From NCBI GenBank assembly GCA_949825065.1, contig OX463846.1, forward strand, positions 9,753,366-9,817,365: a stretch of 64,000 nt of DNA. Reading direction: 5' to 3'. Source of the stretch: Odontocerum albicorne (taxonomy: Eukaryota > Arthropoda > Insecta > Trichoptera > Odontoceridae). The notes beneath the pieces are model-generated. The model ran no database searches. It saw only the letters and a list, made by a program, of their open reading frames with translations, and was not told where the DNA came from. The position numbers were made by a program, and so were the translations under genes. Within the stretch, counting starts at the first letter, position 1, and the number at the start of each line of letters is the position of its first letter. Positions 54,690 to 64,000 of the stretch are shown here, in pieces.

Positions 54690-55492
54690 TATTAGACCAT
54701 GTTAATGAAATACATTACGACACAATAGGAATAAATTTCCTGAATCATAACATTAAAAAAGTATTTGGTTTTTATTTCAAAAGATTATTATATGATGTTT
54801 ATAAAATACATAACAACAAAATAGAAATAAATTTCCTGAATCATAACATAAAAAAGTATTTGTTTTTTATTTGACAAGATTATTATATGATGTTAATAAA
54901 ATACATGATGTTAATAAAATTTCCTGAATCATAACATAAAAAAGTATTTGTTTTTTATTTGACAAGATTATTATGTGATGTTAATAAAATACATAACAAA
55001 AAAATAGGAGTAAATTTCCTGAATCATAACATAAAAAAGTATTTGTTTTTTATTTGACAAGATTATTATGTGATGTTAATAAAATACATAACAAAAAAAT
55101 AGGAATAAATTTCCTGAATCATAACATAAAAAGTATTTGTTTTTTATTTGACAAGATTATTATGTGATGTTAATAAAATACATAACAAAAAATAGGAATA
55201 AATTTCCTGAATCATAACAAAAAAGTATTTGGTTTTTATTTGACAACATTATTATATGATGTTAATAAAATACATAACAACAAAATAGGAGTAAATTTCC
55301 TGAATCATAACATAAAAAAGTATTTGTTTTTTATTTGACAAGATTATTATGTGATGTTAATAAAATACATAACAAAAAAATAGGAATAAATTTCCTGAAT
55401 CATAACATAAAAAGTATTTGTTTTTTATTTGACAAGATTATTATGTGATGTTAATAAAATACATAACAAAAAATAGGAATAAATTTCCTGAA
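54690..55492. repeat. 93-bp AT array, 9 units
   Basis: Anchors (tttcctgaatcat) lie at 54736, 54832, 54920, 55015, 55110, 55203, 55296, 55391 and 55484. Units 4-6 and 7-9 share the same order of small variants (aggagtaa, then aggaataa with cataaaaag or a shorter A run), which suggests a three-unit block duplicated as a whole. Confidence 0.85.
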
Positions 55493-55495
55493 TCA

Positions 55496-55646
55496 TGACC
55501 TGACGAGCTGTCCTTTCATTCATAGCATCTTCACCGCACACTTCGCAAATATCGCGACCAGCTTGCGCGACAGCTTTATTCCCTCGATTGAACGCAAACA
55601 GAAGGAGGTGTCGAAAATGCTCATTTTCGTCTACTTGATGTTCCAT
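55496..55646 (-). pseudogene. Mariner transposase N-terminal fragment
   Basis: From ATG 55646 the frame reads H-F-R-H-L-L-L-F-A-F-N-R-G-N-K-A, then A-G-R-D-I-C-E-V-C-G-E-D-A-M-N-E-R-T-A-R. That matches the first helix-turn-helix of cecropia-type mariners and the SETMAR transposase part (R-H-x-(L/M)-L-x-(E/A)-F-x-R-G, then N-I-x-x-V-Y-G-E-D). After about 48 residues it runs into the 93-bp array. The Tyr of VYGE is Cys here. Nothing else of the element is seen. Confidence 0.7.
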
Positions 55647-55649
55647 TTT

Positions 55650-56545
55650 GAAGGCTTGTAATCAAATAAAATAATATGTGTAACGTAAAAGCAAACACAG
55701 TATCTTGTAGAGCAGAAAATTTTCTTTCGAATGACGTATAACCTTTACCATTTTGTTTTACCTTTTGGTGCTCATTTTTAAATTTGAAAAAAAAAAAACG
55801 GATACAACTTATGTTAACACCATCTAATACTTTTGTTCTAAAACAATGATTGATTTGTATTTAATTTCAGAATATTTTATAAGATTATTTCAAAATTGAT
55901 CAGTTGAACAAAGGGCTACAAACGACGTAATACTCGTGTAAGATAAAACAAACTTATTTAATCAAACATTTCATAATGTTGTTCCTTTATTCCAGAGAAC
56001 ACCAATGAGTTGAAATGAAAATATGTTTTTGCATGAAGAAATTCTTGAAATAATATCTTGAAAAGTTTGTTTTAGGTAATAATACGGTTCACATGGAAAC
56101 TTCATTAATTATAATAGACGAAAGTTTTGAGGCTCGAACGAAATAAATGGGTGTTTTTGACGGTCAAACTAAGACGCTTTCATAATGGGCTCAAGAACAG
56201 GGGTTAACAAAAAGTCGATATCAAGAGAGACGCTGCTTTGGGTTATTTCAAACGTCTGAAAGTGCCGGAAAAAGGTTTTTAAGATGCACTTTAACATAAA
56301 TCTATAATTTTTAGTAACCTACTGAAAACTAAGTAGGTCACAAAATAATATTTAACCTCAATGGCCAAAATAAATAACTAAAATTGTAACATCTGTGAAG
56401 TTTTTTTTTTCTTCTATTCTGTAAATTAGTAATCCGTTGAACACCAGCAAACTCACCAGCTACGCCGGTGTACTAGATCCGATGGCACACCTAAAGTGAG
56501 ACGATCGGAGCACACCGGCATGTTTTTCCCTATTTTTTTTTAAGA
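55650..56545. other. AT-rich sequence with a short inverted repeat
   Basis: No gene. 56462-56520 holds an imperfect inverted repeat (gccggtgt / acaccggc) in a GC-richer patch. Confidence 0.45.
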
Positions 56546-56549
56546 ATAG

Positions 56550-56650
56550 ATACCACCAAAGTTATTGATATTCTTATACCCCCGAATACTAGGTGGAAAA
56601 AATGCCTGTGTCATTCAAGGGGAGTAGTACAGCACGGGCCATGCACCTCA
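56550..56650 (+). repeat. Dispersed repeat F, copy 1
   Basis: gaatactaggtggaaaaaat and caaggggagtag, then gggccatg, match 62225-62318. Confidence 0.55.
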
Positions 56651-57164
56651 CTGTAAATAAGTGGAGTCACATCAAATGACTTATTTGAAATATTTCAAAC
56701 TGTAAGCTCTTGTCTTTTTCTAGAGCAACGATTCACAAATACAATAGATGGAATTTGAACGATCTTATGATCAGATAATAGAATTCATCAAAGACTTGGG
56801 TATTCATTTAAACAGTAGGATTTCATTTGGTCGTTATGTGGACGAACTACATCATTAATGAGGTAGAAATTCTTAGATTCCTCTAAAGTGCTCTGGAATG
56901 AAGCAAGATAGAATGTGGAACATTGATGTGGAGCCCGCAGATTCATTACTCTCAAATTGTGGAGAAGTCCGAAATATTTTTTGAGATATCTCTCCTTATA
57001 TCCCTAATGTGGTTTCTACTCATGGCTCTGTCATACAAGGTTTCTTCTAGGTACGTTGGGATACTACCTTCAAGCGTTAGATGTGTGAGGGTCCCTAGTT
57101 ATATCTTACTGTACGCACAGATAATATTAAAGATCTGTGTGTCTTGTTCCACAGCAATCTTGCA
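56651..57164. other. Mixed sequence, upstream of a LINE remnant
   Basis: An open frame begins at 56923, but only its last part (from about 57165) has LINE features. The earlier part may be the diverged body of the same LINE. Confidence 0.4.
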
Positions 57165-58210
57165 TTTGGTCGTAGAACTTATGGACAGTTCAGCTTACAA
57201 AACTCTAAGATTTGTAATGAGAATCTCTAAGTCGTTTGAAAGTCTAATGGTGCTCAAAACGTCATTTAATTCATTGATCCGTAGCAAACTAGAAAACTAT
57301 ACTTGCATTTGGAGCCTGCAGGGGGTGCAGAACTCACTCATGGTGGAGTAGGCACAAAAAAATATCTACGATATTTTTATATGAGTGAGTTTGGTGTCTA
57401 TCCATAATTTTATCCTACTACAAAATAATTTTTAGAGGTTATTGTTTATAAATCAATCCGATAAAGATATTAAGGGTAAGTAGGATTTGTAATGAGAATC
57501 TCTAAGTCGTTTGAAAACCAATTGGTGCTCAAAACGGTGTTAAATTCATTGATCCGTAGCAAACTAGAAAGCAATGCTTGCATTTGGAGCCTGCAGGGGG
57601 TACAGAACTCACTCATGGTGGAGTAGGCACAAAAAATTATCTACGATATTTTTATATGAGTGAGTTTGGTGTCTATCCATAACTTTATCCTACTCAGTTT
57701 CTACTGGGCATGCTCGGGTATAACTCCTTGAACGTAAGAAGAGATCTGCGTCTCCTGGTATACGTTGTCAAACTCGTTCGAGGAGTTGTGAGCTGTTCAG
57801 CATTACTACAAAGATTAGCATTAAATGTTCCTAACAATTACACTAGACTGCGCTGGTAAGAACTGTTCTCAATGGCATACACAAGAACGGGTCTTCCAGC
57901 CGTTATGCCTGTTGGAAGGGCCTCAACTATTTTGAATGGGACTGCTTAAGATATTGACATATTTCATATTACGAGTATATTCCCTAAAGCAAAAGAAAAA
58001 AATCTTCTATGATTGTGAGCGTTAGAAAGCACTCATCAACGTATTTAAGTGACTTTGAATATGTGTGTATGTATGTGTATATTTGTGGGTGTATATTATA
58101 TGTATGGATACACATAATATTTTATTTAACATGTTTTTATATAATTTTTTTAATGTTAACATTTTTTGTATTTTTCAATGTCTAAGTCTATATTGAGAAA
58201 ATAAATAAAT
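57165..58210 (+). pseudogene. LINE C-terminal remnant (Jockey/R1-like) with internal duplication
   Basis: The frame reads S-A-Y-K-T-L-R-F-V-M-R-I-S-K-S-F, then L-K-T-S-F-N-S-L-I-R-S-K-L-E-N-Y-T-C-I-W-S, the post-catalytic part of a Jockey-like reverse transcriptase (x-L-x-x-S-L-V-R-S-x-L-E-Y-x-x-x-V-W-S). 57209-57418 is repeated at 57484-57692, about 275 bp on. Downstream, N-V-R-R-D-L-R-L-L-V-Y-V-V-K-L and N-V-P-N-N-Y-T-R follow. The 3' tail is aaataaataaatg at 58200. Stops are numerous. Confidence 0.7.
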
Positions 58211-58317
58211 GAATTTAAAAAATATATTTAATTACTGACATGAGTTAAATCTATTTTAACTAACTTGTATAATATATATTTTTATGTTCTTAACTACTTA
58301 CTGTTCAATATACATAA
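58211..58317. other. AT-rich sequence between LINE tail and array
   Basis: Nothing recognised. Confidence 0.4.
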
Positions 58318-58551
58318 ATATCGATATATTTAGACTGGCAATGAGTTGAAATATCGATATATTTAGACTGGCAATGAGTTGAAATATCGATATATTTAGA
58401 CTGGCAATGAGTTGAAATATCGATATATTTAGACTGGCAATGAGTTGAATTATCGATATATTTAGACTGGCAATGAGCTGAAATATCGATATATTTAGAC
58501 TGGCAATGAGTTGAAATATCGATATATTTAGAATGACAATGAGTTGAAATA
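58318..58551. repeat. 33-bp array, 7 units
   Basis: Unit atcgatatatttagactggc followed by aatgagttgaaat, starting at 58321 with exact 33-bp steps. Variants are gagctg and gaatgac in late units. The 11-residue repeats on the minus strand are artefacts. Confidence 0.9.
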
Positions 58552-59430
58552 ACACGCCAATTAAGGATATAAAGCACCACTCCTATAGCAAAATTCCAAA
58601 ATTTGGTCTCATCTTATAATCAAATATGTTAAGTGAGTGTTATCAAAACTTATAATAATCCATTAAAATTCTCTAAAAGTCCTACTAACTAGGCTTCGGA
58701 GGTCGTCAATTTTTGGAGGCTGTATTTCTTTGTAATTAGTCTTACGATTATACCATGGACGTTGACGTGACTTTTTTTGTAAAACACGAGTTTAACGATA
58801 TCGGAATTTTAGCGGTACGAAATTGTTTCGCCTATAAAACTTTTGGAGCGAGTACAATTTTATTACTGCCATCAAAAATCAATCTTACAGATTATTTTTG
58901 GAATTCCGCCTACATCCATCTGACATGAAATAATAAAATTATATAAAATCAGGTCAAATGATATTGGGGTAGCGGTACTAATAATTGGCATAGTGACTAA
59001 AATGCGTAAAATTGCGGTTAAGTGACTAATTCGAGAGACTTCATCCGCAATATAATAATGGTTCGGTTCAATACGTTTTTCTCTATAATATGTAGAGTGA
59101 AAGGCATAAGTTGAATGAAGCGTGGTATTAATTTAAAACAGAAATTGAGAATTTCTTAAATGGTTAAAACCCATTCTATGAAAAGTTTGAATAATAATTA
59201 ATTAAAAGTGTAACTTTAATATTTTGACGTTTTGATATACACGGTAAAATTTTCAGCGAATTTGAGTATGTTATCATCCTCAATTCCATGACCATTCCTA
59301 TATCAATAATAACCAATAAATATATGTTTATATAATAATGAAAATAAGCATTTATTCATATGTATGATACTCTACAATATATTTAAATTGGCGATAAGGA
59401 CATATAGAAGAGCAAGACCAGTAGACTAAT
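58552..59430. other. AT-rich sequence, no gene seen
   Basis: Nothing recognised; frames are closed. Confidence 0.45.
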
Positions 59431-59434
59431 TAAA

Positions 59435-59702
59435 TTGTCTTTGGTCTCACTAAGCGAGCCATCGGGTTAAAAATCTCTGAAGAAGACACAGAATCACCTT
59501 TCGTTAGTACGTGTTACTAATTCTACCACACGTGAAGAGAAACAACACTCGTACGCACCTAGTGTATACGAGTGTTGTAACCAGACAATTTATTTTACCA
59601 GAATGGGGTCCTTTTATTTTTCGAGTATCATCGGGATTCGAATCCGAAACCCTCATGTGGAATCAAGCGTTTAACAACCTAGGCCACGGAGGTCGTCATT
59701 GA
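59435..59702 (-). repeat. SINE family G with tRNA-like head, type copy
   Basis: On the minus strand the head has GTGGCCTAGGTTGTTAAAC (A-box-like) and GGATTCGAATCCC (B box). The body contains an inverted acaacactcgta / tacgagtgttgt pair, then ttaacccgatggctcgctta and gagaccaaagac. It shows that family G bodies (10984, 28945, 63640) come from tRNA-headed SINEs. Confidence 0.65.
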
Positions 59703-59704
59703 TT

Positions 59705-60135
59705 GTATTGAATATCATTTCTCTGTCTTAGTTGGCAGAGATGACAGAGTGCCATACTTTCATATCTCGACACACATCCTTCCCCTCTTCCACATCCAAA
59801 CACCTTCTCAAACAACTACATTTTTTAAAACTTTCTTTCAATATATCATTCACTTAATCCAACCATGTCTTCTTTTGTATTCCTCTCTACGTCTTCTACT
59901 CATATTTGCGCTATATATTTGTTTTTTAGTGTTCCTTCATTCATTCACCTTACACGCCCAAACCATGTTCACATATATTTAAACTTTCTTTCAATATATC
60001 ATTCACTTAATCCAACCATATCTTATTTTGTATTTCTCTACTACATCTTCTACTCATATTTGCACTATATATTTGTTTTTTAGTGTTCCTTCATTCATTC
60101 ACCTTACACGCCCAAACCATGTTCACATATTTGAA
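59705..60135 (-). pseudogene. LINE family B 3' part, reversed, with 150-bp duplication
   Basis: The minus strand reads K-K-T-W-L-D-x-V-N-D-I-L-K-E-S, then R-R-C-L-D-V-E-E-G-K-D-V-C-R-D-M-K-V-W-H-S-V-I-S-A. The ctctgtcttagttggcagag block at 59716 is its end. About 150 bp (aaactttctttcaatatatc to accatgttcacatat) is present twice, at 59828-59980 and 59980-60130. Confidence 0.7.
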
Positions 60136-60990
60136 TTTTATTATATTAACAAAATTAAAGTTGTCTTAACCGTAAATTCTGATGATATTTTCCCCCCTTT
60201 TATGAATAAATGTTTCGTTTTGTTTCCTTATCTCTAGGGATTCATTCGTTTATTGTAAGAACTAATTGCTTGTAAACTTTTAACGAATTAAACATTTCGG
60301 TTGCCTTATTTTTCATGCTTCATTATTGATTAATTCAGTGGCGAAACAAGTTTTTTTTAATATTTTTTAGTTGAATTCTTATGATTGTTTCATTTTGTTA
60401 ATTTCACATTCGTTTTAAGGGATACGAAAGTACGTCTTAATTTTGCTCTATAAAAAGGAGTTAAAATCATATTAAAGGTTTGATTGAAAGTAACTTGTTC
60501 CATCTATTGAAGTGTTTACAATCTTAAATTTTATAAAAATATTAAGAGATTTGTGGCAGGTAGAACACAGATCGCCATTTCATTCCATTCAGGCATATAG
60601 TACATCTTTCGATTCGTTTACTTCCATACACATCATTATATACGCTTCCTTATTACGAAAGCTTTTCGCCCTTTTTCAGAATTTGATTGTGTCACGTTTT
60701 TACAACTTTATCCATACTTTTTGTACCAACCGGTATAAATTATTTTTGTGATTCTTTCATTATTTATATATGAACCGTCTCGATGCTCTATTTTTAAATG
60801 CTAATGTCAAACCTTTTTCCTATATTAGAAACAATAGTAAGATGTGCACATTTCAATACATAAATCAATTATAACCCATTACCATCATACGAGGTGTGAC
60901 ACGCCCGTTCAGCTCCGCAAGAGGCAAGTACTTTTTAGATTACTTTAAGAGGCAAGTACTTCTTAAAGAGGCAAGTACTTTTTAGATCTC
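60136..60990. other. AT-rich sequence, no gene seen
   Basis: 60590-60790 has a LINE-B-like C/T-rich texture on the plus strand. aagaggcaagtactt(t/c)tta is repeated three times at 60919-60985. Confidence 0.4.
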
Positions 60991-60997
60991 AGGGGTT

Positions 60998-61512
60998 TGT
61001 TGGATTCCTTTAACTCTGTGTAACTCTTTCTAACTCTCAGCGGGACAAGGTGACACAATTAAACAAAGTATAATTTTAAAACAAAACAGTTTATTATATT
61101 ATGGATAAAAAAAGAAAAAAAAAATAAAAAAACTTGAACAAATGTCAAGAAAAAAAAAGTTTTACGTAGGGTACGAAGATTGTGTTGTCGATTAGCAAAA
61201 GGGGATTTCAATAACAATTAGAATTTAAGTTGAGCGATGGTTAAACGTGCGGACGAAATCCAGCATTAAATACAAGGAATAATATTCACCGATAATTTGA
61301 AGATGGCGTTCTGAAGTTCTGTGATAGCAGAGGAAACGAGTCTGAACAGTCTTCCGTGCACACAGCGTTCTGGAGAGACGTCCTAACACCGTCGAGTCTG
61401 GTCCCAAAAAGAAAGCAGGAGAGCCTTCCTCTCGCTAAGCAAGCAAATCCCGAGAGAGATACGACAATTCTTTTCATCTCTCTCACCAATACTAGTGGTG
61501 CCAATCTCAACA
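60998..61512 (-). mobile_element. Possible Copia-like solo LTR
   Basis: Read on the minus strand, the block starts TGTTGAGATTGGCACC and ends GGAATCCAACA, so both ends carry the 5-bp TGTTG...CAACA inverted ends typical of LTRs. A minus-strand AATAAA lies about 90 bp before the end. It is 515 bp long and richer in CpG than its surroundings. I see no exact target duplication and no second copy in the window, so this stays tentative. Confidence 0.45.
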
Positions 61513-61514
61513 AA

Positions 61515-61900
61515 AATTGTACTTGACAATGTTGTCATTGAATAAAAATGTACCTCGCTGCCCAGGCAGCTACCCTTATTTTATTATCTTTTGTATTTTA
61601 AAATATTCTGGTATTTCATAATATTTTAATCTTCCTGTTTTCAAGGCAAGCACAAGGTCTCGACACCACGAGTTTCATAAAACATGATATGTCGCGAATT
61701 TACAATATCGGCGACGTGAACTATGCAATTTATCAAATATAGTCTTCACACTAATCACTGAATTTCTTTAAATTCACATTCTTATTTTGCGATACATTGT
61801 TTTTCTATTCATTTTACGTAATCTATCTTATTTAATTAATTTGATCATGTTAGGTTTTTTTAAATTTCTTCAAACTTTTTGTACATTCTACACTACTCGT
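61515..61900. other. AT-rich sequence, no gene seen
   Basis: Nothing recognised. Confidence 0.4.
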
Positions 61901-61904
61901 ATAT

Positions 61905-62140
61905 TATATGTTTTATATTGTATTATTTATAGTTAAGGCATCAACATTGTAGAGGTTTAAATATATTGTAATTTGTTTTATCAAACACTGTTTATTCCAC
62001 TTTATGTAACAGTAGAGCAAAAACAAGACTTGTTTGTGCTCCCCTGATTATGAGGTGGAAGCCTTGAAACCGGTAGGGTCATACCGTTATAAAAAGTGAA
62101 ATAAACAGTGTTTGATAAAAACAAATTACAAACTCGTACA
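61905..62140. mobile_element. Foldback MITE family M1, copy with long left arm
   Basis: Left arm from about 61905 (tatagttaaggcatcaacat, then tttatcaaacactgtttatt) and right arm ending caaattacaa at 62130. The centre is shorter than in the 46807 copy: part of the left inner arm is deleted. Confidence 0.7.
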
Positions 62141-62224
62141 TTATTTTAAAGTCTTACATTAGTATTTCTTATTCTGTTATACATTATTTTCCATACATTT
62201 TTAAAAATAATATATATGACTGAA

Positions 62225-62318
62225 GGCATAGATAATCTTATATCCCCAAATACTAGATGGAAAAAAAGCCTGTATCATTTGAGGGGAGTAGCATCTTCCG
62301 CAATAGAAGAAGGCCATG
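62225..62318 (+). repeat. Dispersed repeat F, copy 2, cut by MITE M2
   Basis: Matches 56550-56650 up to gccatg, where the MITE at 62321 has inserted at a TA. Confidence 0.55.
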
Positions 62319-62320
62319 TA

Positions 62321-62540
62321 CAGTACCCTGCGGTAAGTAATACACACCGGGCTTAAGGAAGAGACTGTCGGCAATAATCGGCTAACTTCGGCTTTGTAGA
62401 GCGTCGTCTTTGTCATTGTAGGTACCGGACTGTTAGCGCATCGTGCGACAGAGACGACGCTCTACAAAGCCGAAGTTAGCCGATTATGGCCAACAGTCTC
62501 TTTCTTAAGCTCGATGTATATTACTTACCGCCAGGTACTG
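62321..62540. mobile_element. Palindromic MITE family M2, copy 2, TA target
   Basis: Ends are CAGTACCCTGCGGTAAG and, in reverse, CAGTACCTGGCGGTAAG, with TA at 62319-62320 and 62541-62542. Arms of about 95 bp pair around tgtaggtaccggactgttag. It matches copy 1 at 8789 closely along both arms. Short (220 bp) and non-coding; the parent transposase is not in the window. Confidence 0.85.
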
Positions 62541-62544
62541 TAGA

Positions 62545-63635
62545 GTACCTCTATAATTCATATTCTACGCAATATTCTCATTGCATGGATATCTTTATGT
62601 TAAGACTAAGATTTCATATTTTTTACAAATTTTCCAAAGAACCAAAAATTTTTTAAAGAAGCCTTAAGGGTAAATCTGTCTGAAACACTTTTGTTTTAAA
62701 CAAAGCATAAACGAGAATCGAACTCGCATCCCACGAGTTTAAAGACAAGCGACTTGTAGAATAATACATGAAGGCTGAGAAAATAGTGTTTTTAGAAAAT
62801 TCACGAAAAAATATGACTTATATCAGTCATCTGAACCAACATTGAATCAGATATAACTTAGATATTAAATCTTCCAAGTATTTTGTTAAACCACTGAACA
62901 ATTGTTTTATCTTTGCGAAACGATACTTTCAAATAATTTCTTAGAGAGAAATTCTCAGAAAACTTTTTTTTAAAGTATTTTTTATTTGAATAGTTCGAAA
63001 CCCGTTACGTATTTATTTAAATACAATTTATTTTCTTGTTTTATTAAATAAACATCACCATTTTTAAAAGGCCAACCAGATTTTTTTTCTTTTTTTAAAA
63101 TAACGGATGATCAAAAAATTCAAAGATTTGTTAGCTTGATTAATATTGGAGGAAAAAAGTAAAATAAAATTGTTCGATAGAAATGGTACTTGCAGGGTAC
63201 CATAAAACGGACTATATACTTTCTTGTTATATGGTTCGTTTACACAGATGAAATCTATCAGGTTCTTGCGGCCAGTCCCAGAAGGTTTTTAATGATATTA
63301 TTAAACTTCATTATATATAATTACAAAACTTCATTGAATATTATTAAAATTATAATTTAAGTTTGCGCAAAAAATACGAACAATTTAAAAAATAAAAATG
63401 AAATTGAGATATAATCTACCAAATGTAAAAATAAAGGGTCCAAAAGAGGAAAGAAAAAACGGGGATGAAACACATAACATAACTTACTGGTTGAAAATAG
63501 GAGTTCCCTTATGCACAATCTGACGTGACATGTGGTGAAATTGTCATAGAAAATTCTTCCGAACAATTTTCATTTATTCGTATGGTATCTCTCAGCATAT
63601 TTGTAATGATACGGACATGTTGAAAATGTAACCTA
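62545..63635. other. AT-rich sequence with a tRNA-like scrap
   Basis: No gene. Minus-strand GAGTTCGATTCTC near 62712 is a B-box-like motif followed by a ttttgtttaaa run, a SINE head scrap (62695-62765). The rest is anonymous. Confidence 0.45.
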
Positions 63636-63639
63636 AAAA

Positions 63640-63870
63640 TAATTCTGTTTTTGACCCCAATAATCGAATTCGTCGTCTTACGTGTTTGAAATATTATGAC
63701 ACGTTGACATGCAATAAAACTTTAACACATTTAGCACCTGCGAGCATTATACCACACGAATTTTTAATCCAGACTTAACCATTTCTTTTTTGTAACATCG
63801 AGAATCGAACCAGAAAATCACTGGATTATAGACATACGTTTTATCAACTACACTACATAAATGCCCAAAT
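63640..63870 (-). repeat. SINE family G, copy with tRNA-like head
   Basis: The minus strand has TGTAGTGTAGTTGATAAAAC (A-box-like) and GGTTCGATTCTC (B box). The body ends gacgaattcgattattgggg and tcaaaaaca, which holds the GACCCC(A)ATAATCG core shared with the 62-bp array at 10364. Confidence 0.6.
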
Positions 63871-64000
63871 ACCTTTTATATTAAACCAAACAAGAACCTT
63901 TTTCAGGAAACCTGAAAATACCGAAAAGTCAAATTTTTTCTCGGAAAAAAATCAACGGGTTTTTTTAATCTTCAGTATGTTTGGTGAAATTTTGTTATAT
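63871..64000. other. AT-rich window end, no gene seen
   Basis: Nothing recognised. Confidence 0.4.

Noticed and set aside
58298..58580. Repeat proteins with ISIFQLIASLN-like periods
   Set aside because: Same artefact from the second 33-bp array.
59618..59700. Functional tRNA gene on the minus strand
   Set aside because: Same reason: polymerase III boxes within a SINE head, no cloverleaf that closes.

Overview
This is a eukaryotic, very AT-rich window that reads as insect nuclear DNA made almost wholly of transposable-element debris, tandem repeats and anonymous AT-rich sequence. The insect call rests on the mix of families: mariner with a D34D signature, a Tc1/mariner relative, PIF/Harbinger with a MADF partner gene, a hAT C-terminus, several non-LTR retrotransposon C-termini of types common in insects, tRNA-headed SINEs, and solo LTRs. 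The order is not resolved; some retroposons resemble lepidopteran ones, but I cannot test that here. I found no intact host gene, no rRNA, no functional tRNA gene and no CRISPR array. Nearly all open frames are chance frames, or frames held open by minisatellites whose unit lacks stops.

Layout. 1-9 kb: two inverted solo LTRs (734-1185 and 1502-1908), a SINE, and a scrambled Harbinger piece with a MADF exon present about four times (7635-8490), followed by two palindromic MITEs. 9-16 kb: a possible decayed protein-coding exon (9725-10147), a 62-bp x 10 array, a reverse-transcriptase relic on the minus strand, a Tc1/mariner deletion derivative, and a LINE whose coding part has spawned a 29-bp minisatellite. 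16-29 kb: SINEs, LINE tails, a third solo LTR, a second copy of the same Tc1/mariner derivative, and a 5'-truncated RTE-type insertion with target duplication. 29-34.5 kb: a mariner with an internal deletion, a 26-bp array, and a hAT remnant with a second mariner nested in it, which itself holds a 67-bp palindrome. 34.5-49 kb: LINE and SINE fragments, 74-bp, 43-bp, 60-bp, 200-bp and 42-bp arrays, an insertion with the structure expected from twin priming, and the fourth solo LTR. 49-64 kb: a Harbinger deletion derivative keeping the 5' ends of both its genes, two separate 33-bp x 7 arrays, a 93-bp array joined to a mariner N-terminus, a partly duplicated LINE, a Copia-like LTR, and second copies of both MITE families.

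There is no working pathway or operon. The biology is mobile-element history: nesting, internal deletion, 5' truncation, inversion and local tandem amplification. The window could be heterochromatin, a large intergenic region, a giant intron or part of a degenerate sex chromosome; the sequence alone does not decide. Every coding entry should be read as a decayed copy unless stated otherwise.
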